Source: Xanthomonas sp. DAR 35659 (GTDB lineage: Bacteria; Pseudomonadota; Gammaproteobacteria; Xanthomonadales; Xanthomonadaceae). Taken from it: 64,000 bases of DNA. The translations under genes and the position numbers were made by a program. Below, in pieces: positions 8,801 through 17,606 of this stretch. Where the stretch lies: positions 3,710,001-3,774,000 of the forward strand of contig NZ_CP162488.1 in assembly GCF_041242975.1 (NCBI RefSeq), given 5' to 3'. Positions within the stretch are counted from its first letter, which is position 1. Every line of letters begins with the position of its first letter. The notes below the pieces were generated by a model. The model was given only the letters and a program-made list of their open reading frames with translations. It had not been told where the DNA came from and made no database searches.

Positions 8801-9877
8801 ATGTCCAGTACCTTCGCCAGCTCTTCCCCGCCCGCCGCACCAGCCGAACCGGTGGCCACGCGCCTGGCCGAATCCGGTCTGCTGCCCGACGCCGTGCTGC
8901 GCGCGGCGATGCGCCGGCTGTGCGCGCAACGCCTGCGCGAGGAGCGCGACGGCGGCGCCGACGCGGCCTGGGAGCGCCAGCGCCTGCTGATCGAATCGCT
9001 GCGCGGCAGCGCCATCGCGATCGAGACCGATGCGGCCAACCGCCAGCACTACGAAGTGCCGCCGCGTTTCTTCGAGTTGTGCCTGGGCAAGCGGCTGAAG
9101 TACAGCAGTTGCTACTGGGACGCGACCACGCCCGACCTGGACGCGGCCGAGGAGCGCATGCTGCAGCTGTACGGCGAGCGCGCACAGTTGCGCGACGGCC
9201 AGCGCATCCTGGAACTGGGCTGCGGCTGGGGCTCGCTGACGCTGTGGATGGCCGAGCGGTTCCCCGCCGCGCGCGTCACCGCGGTGTCCAACTCGCGACC
9301 GCAGCGCGAGCACATCGAAGCGCAGTGCCGCGCGCGCGGGCTGAGCAACGTCAAGGTGATCACCCACGACGCCAACACCCTGACCCTGCCGGCGGAGAGC
9401 TACGACCGCGTGGTCTCGATCGAGATGTTCGAGCACATGCGCAACTACCGCGAACTGCTCAAGCGCATCGGCCACTGGCTGGCGCCCGGCGGGCGGCTGT
9501 TCGTGCACATCTTCTGCCACCGCGACCTGGCCTATCCGTTCGAGGTGCAGGGCGAGGACAACTGGATGGGCCGGCACTTCTTCACCGGCGGGCTGATGCC
9601 GGCCGCCGACACGTTGCTGCAGTTCCAGGACGACCTGGCGATCGAACAGCGCTGGCTGCTGTCCGGCGAGCACTACGAGAAGACCGCCAACGCCTGGCTG
9701 CGCAACCAGGACCGGCACCGCGCCGCGCTGATGCCGGTGCTGCAGGCGACCTACGGCGCCGACGCCAGGATCTGGTGGCAGCGCTGGCGCATGTTCTGGA
9801 TGGCCTGCGCGGAACTGTTCGGCTACGAGCAGGGCCAGCAGTGGGGAGTGGCGCACTATCGGTTCGTGCGGCGCTGA
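8801..9877 (+). CDS. Second CFA-synthase-like SAM-dependent methyltransferase
   Basis: 358 residues, preceded by CAGGAG. The core shows NRQHYEVPPRFFELCLGKRLKYSSCYW, the SAM motif ILELGCGWGSLTLWMAERFP, SIEMFEHMRNYRELLKRI and HIFCHRDLAYPF. This is the class 1 SAM fold of the cyclopropane-fatty-acid-synthase superfamily, but the N-terminus is shorter and the active-site region differs from the enzyme at 6144, so it may act on another lipid or step. It is the last gene of the operon; non-coding repeats follow. Confidence 0.9.
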   Translation: MSSTFASSSPPAAPAEPVATRLAESGLLPDAVLRAAMRRLCAQRLREERDGGADAAWERQRLLIESLRGSAIAIETDAANRQHYEVPPRFFELCLGKRLKYSSCYWDATTPDLDAAEERMLQLYGERAQLRDGQRILELGCGWGSLTLWMAERFPAARVTAVSNSRPQREHIEAQCRARGLSNVKVITHDANTLTLPAESYDRVVSIEMFEHMRNYRELLKRIGHWLAPGGRLFVHIFCHRDLAYPFEVQGEDNWMGRHFFTGGLMPAADTLLQFQDDLAIEQRWLLSGEHYEKTANAWLRNQDRHRAALMPVLQATYGADARIWWQRWRMFWMACAELFGYEQGQQWGVAHYRFVRR

Positions 9878-9883
9878 AGGGCC

Positions 9884-10011
9884 GGGATTGGGGAATAGGG
9901 AATGGGGAATGGGAAAGGCGGCGTGCCGCCGTCTGATGGGCCGCGTGTAGGAGCGGCTTCAGCCGCGACGGCGTTACCGATAACGCCTCGTCGCGGCTGA
10001 AGCCTCCTACA
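9884..10011. repeat. GGGGATT-type repeat followed by REP-like palindrome
   Basis: 9884-9913 is a short run of near-identical GGGAATGGGGAAT units of the kind found between many xanthomonad genes (a related cluster is at 15797-15825). 9946-10011 is a long imperfect palindrome that opens with TGTAGGAGCGGCTTCAGCC and closes with its complement, with a central spacer near 9970-9990. It corresponds to the core of the composite repeats at 51524-52902 and 60691-60844, but without their outer arms. It may act as a transcription barrier between the lipid operon and the convergent gene at 10071. Confidence 0.85.
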
Positions 10012-10070
10012 GGCTGGCATCCGCCTGCTCCGCGACCACGCGGCGCGCGATGGCGTCCATCGCGGCGCGA

Positions 10071-11486
10071 TCACAGCGAGAAGGTGTTTCCGCTCTCGGC
10101 CTCGGCACGCAACCACGGGAACAACTGCGCCACGTCGTCCACGATCGGAACGAACACGGCGTATTCCTCGTGCGACCAGAAGTACACCGCGCCGGCATCG
10201 GGGCCGTTGGTGCGCAGCATGAAGCAGTCGCTGGCGTCCTCGTCGCCCACGATCGGCAGCATGTGCAGCGGTTCGATGCCGCTTTCGGCGATGGCGCGAT
10301 GGATGTCCTGCGCGAATTCGGGCGAACTGTCGTCGTGCATGTGCAGCCAGCCGATGAAATCCTCGTGTTTGACCAGCGCCTGGGCCACAGTGAACAGCGC
10401 ATACCGTTGCCGCTGTTCGCCATCGATCACGCTGAGCGCGCGCGGCTGCCCGGACTCGCCGAGCAAGCAGCGATACGCGGCGGACACCTCCAGCGCAGCG
10501 GGAAAGCGCTCGCGCAGCTGCTGCAACTCGGCAGGCGATGCCGGCACGCCCTCCTCGTACGCGAACCGCAGGCCGGCGATGCGCTGGCGCTCGGCCTCCC
10601 GCCGCTGCGCCTGTTCCTGCTCCAGGAACGCGCGATAGGCCGCCTGCTCCATCACCTCGGGCATCTGCAGTCGCCAGTTGCGATGGATGGGGTAAGCCTC
10701 GGCGTGGCGACCGAGCTGCAGCAAGGCGGCGACCTGGAACTCGCGCAGTCGAGTGTTGGCGTAACCCGTGGTCTCGGCGACCTCGATCATCTGCAACGCC
10801 TGCTCGGGCTCGCCCGCGATGCACAACAGGTACTCGGCCACGGTCTGCGCAGCGCCGGCCAACTGCGGCGCCGCGCCGTCGTAGCGGTCGCCAAAACTGT
10901 AGCCGGCGCCGCCGGTGGACATCCGGTACGCAGCCCCGCCCTGCTCGGCCGCACGGGCGAGGATGAACCCCGCATGCTCCAGTGCGGCCGCCCAGACCTC
11001 GTCGGCCTCCGGATCCGCCAGCCCGCGGGCATGGTGGGCATGCAGGCGCCGGGCGACCGTGTGCCAATACCAGGTCTGCGCGCTGTCGCGGCACTGCTGC
11101 AGCGCCGCCAAGGCCTGGACATGGTCGCCGCACTCGGTGTGCAGCATCGCCAGGTCCATCCAGCACTCGTCGTCGGTCTTGGCGCGATAGTCCTCCAGAT
11201 CGCGTGGCGCATAGAGTCGGCTGGACGGCACGATTTCCTGGAAACCGCGCTGCGCCAGGGTCGCGCGTAGTGCAAGCAGACGCTGCAGTAGCGCCCGCGG
11301 CCCTTCTTCGGGCTCCCCCTCGCAGGTGTCGACCGTGGCGAACTGGCGCGCGGAGACCGGCGCCTGTTCATGCCGCCAGTCGCTGCGCCCGGCATGGCCA
11401 TGTGGCGTGAGGCTGAGTCGGACAAGCTGCGGGTCGGCGCCATCGGCGTGGGCCAGTTCCCGCCAATGGCAGGTGTAGGTGGTCAT
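10071..11486 (-). CDS. Tetratricopeptide-like protein with C-terminal SUKH (SMI1/KNR4-like) domain
   Basis: 471 residues, read from ATG 11486. The N-terminal two thirds is helical with repeated alanine/leucine pairs (HTECGDHVQALAALQQC, AEPEQALQMIEVAETTGYANTRLREFQ), suggesting tetratricopeptide-like repeats. The last 150 residues match the SUKH layout: VPASPAELQQLRERFPAALE near the start of the domain and AVYFWSHEEYAVFVPIVDD then LFPWLRAEAE at the end. SUKH domains are common in immunity proteins against polymorphic toxins but are not limited to them. No toxin gene is adjacent. Upstream in-frame residues are a shadow of the RidA gene, so the later ATG is chosen; no strong ribosome site is seen. 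Confidence 0.7.
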   Translation of the reverse strand: MTTYTCHWRELAHADGADPQLVRLSLTPHGHAGRSDWRHEQAPVSARQFATVDTCEGEPEEGPRALLQRLLALRATLAQRGFQEIVPSSRLYAPRDLEDYRAKTDDECWMDLAMLHTECGDHVQALAALQQCRDSAQTWYWHTVARRLHAHHARGLADPEADEVWAAALEHAGFILARAAEQGGAAYRMSTGGAGYSFGDRYDGAAPQLAGAAQTVAEYLLCIAGEPEQALQMIEVAETTGYANTRLREFQVAALLQLGRHAEAYPIHRNWRLQMPEVMEQAAYRAFLEQEQAQRREAERQRIAGLRFAYEEGVPASPAELQQLRERFPAALEVSAAYRCLLGESGQPRALSVIDGEQRQRYALFTVAQALVKHEDFIGWLHMHDDSSPEFAQDIHRAIAESGIEPLHMLPIVGDEDASDCFMLRTNGPDAGAVYFWSHEEYAVFVPIVDDVAQLFPWLRAEAESGNTFSL

Positions 11487-11713
11487 GGGCTGTGGGTCGA
11501 AGTATCGGCAGCCTGGCTTCAGGCGGCCCGACAGAGGGCGCGACGCGGCGCAGCACGCCGATCCGGCAACGTCCAGGACCGCAACGCGCGCGCCGGGGGA
11601 GCGCGCATCTCGCGCCGGAACCCCGGCAGGAACGCCATCGCGACGGCATGGCGGCGGCGACGCATCGCCAAGGTGGCGCGCCGCCGCCTCCAGGCGCAGT
11701 GGCCGGTCCCGGT

Positions 11714-12058
11714 TTACACGGCCGCGGTGACGACGATCTCGATCTTCCAGGCCGGATCGGCCAGCTTGGCCTGCACGGTGGCGCGCGCCGGGGTATGGCC
11801 GGGGCTCACCCATTCCTCCCAGACCTTGTTCATCTCGGCGAACTCGGCCAGGTCGGTCATGAAGATCTCCGCGCGCAGGATCTTGCTCTTGTCGGTGGCC
11901 GCGCGTCCCAGCAGCGCGTCGATCGCCGCCAGCACCTGGCGGGTCTGGCCGGCGATGTCGGCGCTGGTGTCGTCGGCGATCTGTCCGGCCAGGTAGGCCA
12001 CGCCGTTGTGCACGGTCATCTCCGACATGCGCGGGCCGGTATCGAAACGCTGGATCAT
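11714..12058 (-). CDS. RidA family reactive-intermediate deaminase
   Basis: 114 residues, typical of the YjgF/YER057c/UK114 family. GVAYLAGQIADD, then TRQVLAAIDALLGRAATDKSKILRAEIFMTDLAEFAEMNKVWEEW and ARATVQAKLADPAWKIEIVVTA carry the family pattern, including the conserved arginine before ATVQ that anchors the substrate carboxylate and the acidic residue in KIEIV. RidA proteins hydrolyse reactive enamines/imines such as 2-aminoacrylate in the cytosol. The start codon at 12056-12058 overlaps the stop of the upstream DUF998 gene (ATGA), so the two form a coupled pair. Confidence 0.93.
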   Translation of the reverse strand: MIQRFDTGPRMSEMTVHNGVAYLAGQIADDTSADIAGQTRQVLAAIDALLGRAATDKSKILRAEIFMTDLAEFAEMNKVWEEWVSPGHTPARATVQAKLADPAWKIEIVVTAAV

Positions 12059-12741
12059 GATGGGCTGTCCTGAAGAGGGGAAACCCGGCCATTGTCGCGC
12101 GATTGCGCCGCCGCTGCAGGACGCCACAACCGGTACGCGACCGCCAGCAGCCAGGCCAGGATCAGCACGATCGCCAGCTTCTGGGTGAGCCCGCGCGGCG
12201 GCGCGCGCCACAGCACGTGCACCCACAACGCCACGAACGCCGCGGCCGCCAGCGCCGGCAAGGCCACCGCGCCGCCGCGCCAGCCGGGTTGCCGGCGCAG
12301 CCACGCGCTCTGCAACAGCATCGCGGTGGTCGCGCACAGGAACGCGGTCTGCGCGAACAGGCCGTGCAGCAGCGGCGCCAGCAACGGCGCGCGGTGCGGC
12401 AGGTAGCTGTCGCCGATCGCCACGCCGCACAGGCCGATCGCGGCCACCACGAACAGCAACGGCGGCGCGGCGCTGCGCGCCTGCGGCGCGGCCTGCGCGT
12501 ACAGGCCGAACGCCATGCCGACGATGCCCGCGGCCAGCAGCACGTACACCGTCCGCAGCAGCAGTCCGCCGGGACCGTGCAGGTACAGGCTCAGCGTCGC
12601 CTGCTGCCAGTGCAGGTCGGCGCGCAGCAAGTGCAAGGCCAGGGCCACGCCGAGGAACAGCAGGCAGGCCAGCGTGGCCAGCGCGCCGGCGACACGCGGC
12701 CAGCGCGGCGGCGCGGCGATGGCGTCCAGGGATGGCGGCAT
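12055..12741 (-). CDS. DUF998-like membrane protein
   Basis: 228 residues with six hydrophobic segments (approximately 18-36, 55-75, 85-105, 118-140, 150-170 and 182-202). The repeating hydrophobic pattern and GIVGMAFGLY, LFVVAAIGLCGVAIGDSYLP are compatible with DUF998, an integral membrane family of unknown function. It is coupled to ridA by a four-base overlap and is divergently oriented to mprF across 259 bases. That spacer holds a possible -10 element TATCAT at about 12822-12827 but no convincing -35. Confidence 0.7.
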   Translation of the reverse strand: MPPSLDAIAAPPRWPRVAGALATLACLLFLGVALALHLLRADLHWQQATLSLYLHGPGGLLLRTVYVLLAAGIVGMAFGLYAQAAPQARSAAPPLLFVVAAIGLCGVAIGDSYLPHRAPLLAPLLHGLFAQTAFLCATTAMLLQSAWLRRQPGWRGGAVALPALAAAAFVALWVHVLWRAPPRGLTQKLAIVLILAWLLAVAYRLWRPAAAAQSRDNGRVSPLQDSPS

Positions 12742-13000
12742 GGCAACGGGCTCCGGTGGCGGCGGGGCGCGCGGCGGCCGCGCAGACGCACGCCGACGCG
12801 GTACCGACCTGCGATTCCACTATCATGCGCGACGCCGGCGCCGCCGGTACAGTCCTGGGCCCGGCGCGTGCGCTGGCCCAGTCCCCTTCCCCCCCGCAGG
12901 CGCGCACCGCGATGACCCGCACCGCCCATGCCGCCTCCCTGCGCGCCGCTGCCGGCGTCCGCGCATGGCCCTTCTCCCTCTTCGCCGACGCTCTCCCGCA

Positions 13001-15568
13001 ATGACCGACGCCGCACCTACCGCTTCCCCTTCCTCGGCCGCCGGCTGGCGCCGTGCGCTGCCGGTGGTGTTCAGCCTGGTGATCCTGGCGCTGGCGCTGC
13101 GCGCCCTGGCCACCGAATTCAGCACCCACGGTTATGCCGCGATCCGCCATGCCTTCAACCAGCTCGGCGCCGGCCAGATCGCGCTGACCCTGCTGCTGGG
13201 CCTGAGCAGCTACGCCTGCCTGATCGGGTTCGATGCGGTCGGCCTGCACCGCAGCGGGCGCAAGCTGCACCCGATGCGGATCGGCATCACCGCGTTCCTG
13301 GCGCATGCGGTCGGGCAGACCCTGGGCTTCGCCGCGCTGACCGGCGGCGCGGTGCGCCTGCGCGGCTATGGCCGGGTCGGGCTGAGCCTGGCCGAGATCG
13401 GCCAGGTGGTGCTGATGAGCACCCTCGGTTTCGTGTTCGGCGCCTGGCTGCTGCTGGCGCTGGCGCTGGCGCTGGAACCGGCGTCGGCGGCGCTGGCATT
13501 GCCGCTGGCCGCGCCGGCGGTGCGCGCGATCGGCATCGCGCTGCTGGCCGCCTTCGCCCTGATGCTGCTGCTGGCCGGGCGCCACGGTCGCACGCTGCGC
13601 TGGCGCAGCCACGAACTGTGGCTGCCGGACCGGCTCACCACGCTCGGCGTCACCGCGCTGAGCGTGGTCGAACTGGGCCTGGCCAGCGCCGCGTTCTATG
13701 TGCTGTTGCCGAACGAATCGGGCATCGAGTTCGTCGGTTTCGTCGGCCTGTACCTGGTCGCGGTGGTGGCCGGCCTGATGTCGACCGTGCCGGCCGGGCT
13801 GGGCGTGTTCGAGTGGAGCCTGCTCAAGCTGCTGCCCGGGGTGGCGCCGGCGGCGGTGCTGGCCGCGGCGCTGATCTACCGGGTCACCTACTACGTGGTG
13901 CCGCTGTTGCTGTCGGTGCTGATGGCCGCCGCCTCCGGCCTGCGCCGGCCGCTGGCCGCCGGCGCCGGCGGGGTGCGCGTGGCCTGGGGCACGCTGCGCC
14001 CGTGGCTGCCGCAGATCATCGCACTGGCGGTGTTCGCGGTCGGCGCGGCGCTGGTCATCGACGGCACCCTGCCCACGCCCAAGCGCCGCCAGGGCATGGC
14101 GCCGCTGTCGATCATGGAGACCTCGCACCTGCTGGCCAGCCTCGGCGGCGTGGTGCTGCTGCTGATCGGCCAGGGGCTGCAACGGCGCAGCCACGCGGCC
14201 TGGGTGCTGGCGATCGGCATCTGCGTGCTGCTGCCGCTGCCGGCCTGGCTGCGCGGCGGCCACGCCTCGGTGGCGCTGTCCTCGCTGGTGGTGGCCGCCG
14301 GGCTGTGGGGCGCGCGCCGCGAGTTCTACCGCCAGGGCGCGCTGCTCGACGAAGCCTGGTCGTGGCCATGGCTGCGCAACCTCGGCCTGGTGCTGATCGC
14401 CACGGTGTGGCTGCTGTTCTTCGTCTACAGCCACGTCGAATACCAGAACGAGCTGTGGTGGCAGTTCGCCACCTCGGCCAACGCGCCGCGGGCGCTGCGC
14501 GCGGTGCTGCTGGTCAGCGTGGCGGTGGTGATCTTCGGCATGGCGCGGCTGCTGCACAGCACCCGCTCGCCGCTGCCGCCGGCCGATGCGGCGCAACTGG
14601 ACGCGCTGGCGCCGGTGCTGGCCACCGCCACCGACACCCAGGCCTGCCTGGTGCTGACCGGCGACAAGGCGCTGCTGCATGCCGAGGACGGCCAGGGCTT
14701 CGTGATGATGCAACGCTACGGCGGCTCGCTGGTGGCGATGGGCGACCCGGTGGGGCCGCCGGAGGTCGCGCGGGCGCTGATCTGGCGCTTCCGCGAGGAG
14801 GCCGACCGCCTCGGCCTGCGCCCGGTGTTCTACCAGGTCGGCGAACAGCACTGGCAGACCTATCTGGACCTGGGCCTGACCCTGGTCAAGCTCGGCGAGG
14901 AAGCGATGGTGTCGCTGGAGGGCTTCCACCTGGAGGGCCGCGACCGCGCCGACCTGCGCCAGGCCTGGAACCGCGGCAAGCGCAGCGGCCTGAGCTTCCG
15001 CATCGTGCCGGTGGACGAGATCGACGCGCTGATGCCGGCGCTGGCCGAGGTCTCGCAGCAGTGGCTGGAGGAAAAGGCCGGCGAGGAAAAGGGCTTCTCG
15101 CTGGGCAGCTTCGATCCGGCCTATCTGCGCCGCTTCCCGATCGCGGTGGTCGAGGCCGAAGGCAGGATCGTCGCCTTCGCCAACCTGTGGCAGGCGCCGG
15201 CGGGACACGAGCTGTCGGTGGACCTGATGCGGCACATCGCCGATGCGCCGAAGGGCACGATGGATTTCCTGTTCATCGAACTGTTCCTGTGGGGCCGCGA
15301 CCAGGGCTACCAGCGCTTCTCGCTGGGCATGGCGCCGCTGTCGGGCCTGGCCCAGCATCGCCTGGCCGGGCGCTGGAACCGCTTCGGCAACCTGATCGTG
15401 CGCCATGGCGAGCGCTTCTACGGTTTCACCGGCCTGCGCCGCTTCAAGTCCAAGTTCGCGCCGGCCTGGCGCACCCGCTACCTGGCCGCGCCGGGCGGCA
15501 TGCATCTGCCGGCCGCGCTGCTGGACGTGACCCGGTTGATCTCGCTGGATCCGCGCAAGCCGGAGTAG
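13001..15568 (+). CDS. mprF: Bifunctional lysylphosphatidylglycerol flippase/synthetase MprF
   Basis: 855 residues, the usual MprF length. The N-terminal part has about 14 membrane segments, including the flippase domain (GLYLVAVVAGLMSTVPAGLGVFEW is the UPF0104 signature). The C-terminal cytosolic catalytic domain (about 540-855) shows YGGSLVAMGDPVG, FYQVGEQHWQTYLDLGLTLVKLGEEAMVSL, RQAWNRGKRSGLSF and EKGFSLGSFDPAYLRRFPIAVV. It transfers an aminoacyl group (lysyl in the best known members) from tRNA to phosphatidylglycerol and flips the product outward, lowering surface charge and raising resistance to cationic peptides. The start could also be ATG 12965. It converges with an AcvB/VirJ-like gene. 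Confidence 0.93.
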   Translation: MTDAAPTASPSSAAGWRRALPVVFSLVILALALRALATEFSTHGYAAIRHAFNQLGAGQIALTLLLGLSSYACLIGFDAVGLHRSGRKLHPMRIGITAFLAHAVGQTLGFAALTGGAVRLRGYGRVGLSLAEIGQVVLMSTLGFVFGAWLLLALALALEPASAALALPLAAPAVRAIGIALLAAFALMLLLAGRHGRTLRWRSHELWLPDRLTTLGVTALSVVELGLASAAFYVLLPNESGIEFVGFVGLYLVAVVAGLMSTVPAGLGVFEWSLLKLLPGVAPAAVLAAALIYRVTYYVVPLLLSVLMAAASGLRRPLAAGAGGVRVAWGTLRPWLPQIIALAVFAVGAALVIDGTLPTPKRRQGMAPLSIMETSHLLASLGGVVLLLIGQGLQRRSHAAWVLAIGICVLLPLPAWLRGGHASVALSSLVVAAGLWGARREFYRQGALLDEAWSWPWLRNLGLVLIATVWLLFFVYSHVEYQNELWWQFATSANAPRALRAVLLVSVAVVIFGMARLLHSTRSPLPPADAAQLDALAPVLATATDTQACLVLTGDKALLHAEDGQGFVMMQRYGGSLVAMGDPVGPPEVARALIWRFREEADRLGLRPVFYQVGEQHWQTYLDLGLTLVKLGEEAMVSLEGFHLEGRDRADLRQAWNRGKRSGLSFRIVPVDEIDALMPALAEVSQQWLEEKAGEEKGFSLGSFDPAYLRRFPIAVVEAEGRIVAFANLWQAPAGHELSVDLMRHIADAPKGTMDFLFIELFLWGRDQGYQRFSLGMAPLSGLAQHRLAGRWNRFGNLIVRHGERFYGFTGLRRFKSKFAPAWRTRYLAAPGGMHLPAALLDVTRLISLDPRKPE

Positions 15569-15571
15569 CGG

Positions 15572-15828
15572 GGACTGGGGGCAGGATTGGGGAGTCGCCC
15601 GGTCACCGACATCTACCGCGACTCCGAGGCAGCCTTAGCCCCTCTCCCATCGGGAGAGGGGTTGGGGTGAGGGTCCGGTCGCCATGGAGCGTCCGGTGAT
15701 AGCGACCGCGCTTATCGCGACGTTTCAGCGGTCAGCCTCGCGCCCAAGCCGCCCCGCCGGCGGCGCGAACTGGCCCGCACGCGCGACCAGCCCACCACTC
15801 CCCAATCCCGACTCCCCAATCCCGGCCT
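15572..15828. repeat. Intergenic repeat cluster between mprF and the convergent acvB-like gene
   Basis: The 260-base gap holds three repeat remnants: a GGGGATT-type stretch at 15572-15593, the palindrome CCCCTCTCCCATCGGGAGAG with its GGGGTTGGGGTGAGGG tail (15635-15673, inverted relative to the array at 2026-2757), and ACTCCCCAATCCCGACTCC repeats at 15797-15825. The palindrome may work as a bidirectional terminator for the two convergent genes, although it lacks a U tract. Confidence 0.75.
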
Positions 15829-17241
15829 CTACTGAATGTGCTGCAGGATCTGCTTGGCCAGCGTCGCGTAGTCGCCTTCGAAGTGATGGTCGCCGGGCAG
15901 CTTGACCAGTTGCGCCCCACCCTTGGGCAGGTCCGGGCACAGCGCGTCGTCGTCGTCCTCGCCGTAGATGCACAGGGTCTGCGCGCTCGGCATCTTCGCC
16001 ACTTCCGGTGCGATCGGCAGGCCGTCGTCGTCGGAGCTGATCCAGTTGGAGACGTGGAATTCGTAGTCGGCGGTCTTGCCCAGCGACAGCAGCGCGGTGG
16101 TCTGCACCTGCGCGCGCGTGGCCGCCGGCAACTGGTTGTACGCGGCCGGCAGCACGTCGGCGCCCTGCGAGAAGCCGATCAACACCACCCGGTCGCGCTG
16201 CCACAGGCGGCTGTAGTGGCGATAGATCCGGTCCAGGTCGGTGGCGAAGCCCTGCGGGGTGCGCTCGCTCCAGAAGTAGCGCAGCGAATCCACGCCGACC
16301 ACCGGGATGCCGGCCTGGGCCAGCGCGCCGGCCACTTCCTGGTCGAGCCCGGCCCAGCCACCGTCGCCGGACACGAAGATCGCGAACACCGCGCCGTCGC
16401 CGGGCGCGGCGGCGCCGGCCGCGGCCGGCACTTCCACCACCGGCAGACCGGCCAGATCGGCCGGCGTCGGCGGCAGGCTGACCCCGGGTTGCGCGCCCAG
16501 CGAGCGCACTGCCGCGCGCAGCCCGGGCAGCGCATCGCCGCTGGCGCTGCGGCGGAACTGCCGCGCCTGCGGCACCTTCTGCACGAACGCGGCGCTCTGC
16601 TGGCTGCAGCGCGTGGCCGGCGTGGCCGGCGCCGCCACCAGCCACGGCAACGGCAACGCGGTGGGTTGCAGCGCGCGGGCCGGCGCGGTGATGCCGGCGC
16701 CGCAGATCTGGTCGTCCAGTACCTCCACCGGGCAGAACGCCTCGGTGACCATGCCGGCGAGCAGATGCTTGGGCGCCTGTGCCGCCATCGCATACGCCAG
16801 TGCCGCGCCATCGCCATCGCCGACCAGCAGCGGCAGATGGTAGGTGGGCACGTGGTAGTAGGCCTGCACGTAGCGCGAGAAATTCTCCACGTCGCCGGAG
16901 GAGAAGCCGCAGGTGCCGTCGATCTTGGCCAGCACCGCCTGCAGGTGCGCGCCGTCGATCACCGCCACCATCGCGCCGTCGCGGCGCAAGGCCTCGATCT
17001 GGCGCGCACGCTCGGCCTCGCCGTGCTTGCCGCCGGCGAACCACAGCACCACCCGTTGTGCATCGCCCTGCGGCAGCAGCACCGGCACCTGCTCGAAGCG
17101 GCCGTGGCTGAGCTTCTCCGGGGCGGCGGCGGGCGCCGCTGGCGCAGCGGGCGGCGTGGCGGCAGGCGCCGCCGAGGCGGTCGCCGCGAACAATCCGGCC
17201 AACGCACATCCCCACATCGATCCGCCACGCATTCGCATCAT
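15829..17241 (-). CDS. AcvB/VirJ-like periplasmic hydrolase
   Basis: 470 residues. A signal peptide (CALAGLFAATASA) and an alanine/proline-rich linker precede a duplicated alpha/beta-hydrolase arrangement. The C-terminal half has the nucleophile elbow GFSQGADVL, IFVSGDGGWAGLDQEVA, and near the end PGDHHFEGDY with the likely catalytic histidine. This is the VirJ/AcvB family. In Agrobacterium AcvB hydrolyses lysyl-phosphatidylglycerol made by the MprF homologue LpiA; here the gene faces mprF directly, which supports the same job. Several in-frame ATGs occur at the start (17241, 17238, 17232), and the first is given. Confidence 0.85.
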   Translation of the reverse strand: MMRMRGGSMWGCALAGLFAATASAAPAATPPAAPAAPAAAPEKLSHGRFEQVPVLLPQGDAQRVVLWFAGGKHGEAERARQIEALRRDGAMVAVIDGAHLQAVLAKIDGTCGFSSGDVENFSRYVQAYYHVPTYHLPLLVGDGDGAALAYAMAAQAPKHLLAGMVTEAFCPVEVLDDQICGAGITAPARALQPTALPLPWLVAAPATPATRCSQQSAAFVQKVPQARQFRRSASGDALPGLRAAVRSLGAQPGVSLPPTPADLAGLPVVEVPAAAGAAAPGDGAVFAIFVSGDGGWAGLDQEVAGALAQAGIPVVGVDSLRYFWSERTPQGFATDLDRIYRHYSRLWQRDRVVLIGFSQGADVLPAAYNQLPAATRAQVQTTALLSLGKTADYEFHVSNWISSDDDGLPIAPEVAKMPSAQTLCIYGEDDDDALCPDLPKGGAQLVKLPGDHHFEGDYATLAKQILQHIQ

Positions 17242-17348
17242 CCGGCAATCCTGAAAAGGCGTGTAAAGATAATCCCGAACGGCGGCAGCGCGAAGCGCGG
17301 CGCGGCGGACGGTTCATGCCAGGTACGTGCGCGCGGTGGTGCCGGCAC

Positions 17349-17540
17349 TCAACCGCCCGCCGGCGCGTCAGGATGGCGCAGCCGCCAGGCCGCCAGTGCC
17401 TGCCGATAGCGCGCCAGTTCCTCGGCGTACAGATCGTGGACGCACAGCGGGCAGCCGCTGTCGCAGCAGTCGCTCGGTGCCGGCGGCTCGGGCGGCTGCG
17501 GGCACGGGTCGGTGGGGTCGGTAGCGCGATCGGACATCAT
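17349..17540 (-). CDS. Oxidoreductase-like domain (OXLD1-type) small protein
   Basis: 63 residues. The signature CCDSGCPLCVHDLYAEEL near residues 25-42 contains four cysteines in CCxxGCxxC spacing followed by an acidic, aromatic segment, as in the oxidoreductase-like N-terminal domain found in short bacterial proteins and in mitochondrial OXLD1. The cysteines suggest metal or redox binding; the function is unknown. ATG 17540 or 17537 can start it. It lies 66 bases downstream of the HD phosphohydrolase gene on the same strand. Confidence 0.8.
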   Translation of the reverse strand: MMSDRATDPTDPCPQPPEPPAPSDCCDSGCPLCVHDLYAEELARYRQALAAWRLRHPDAPAGG

Positions 17541-17606
17541 GCGGCGTGATGGGCGGCACGCCGGCGCGTGCGCGAAGACGCCAGTGTAGACCGCATCGCC
17601 GCGACC

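Noticed and set aside
11714..15505. A very long open frame on the minus strand across mprF
   Set aside because: It is a shadow of the plus-strand mprF gene in GC-rich DNA; only its last part, the RidA frame, has a real protein sequence.
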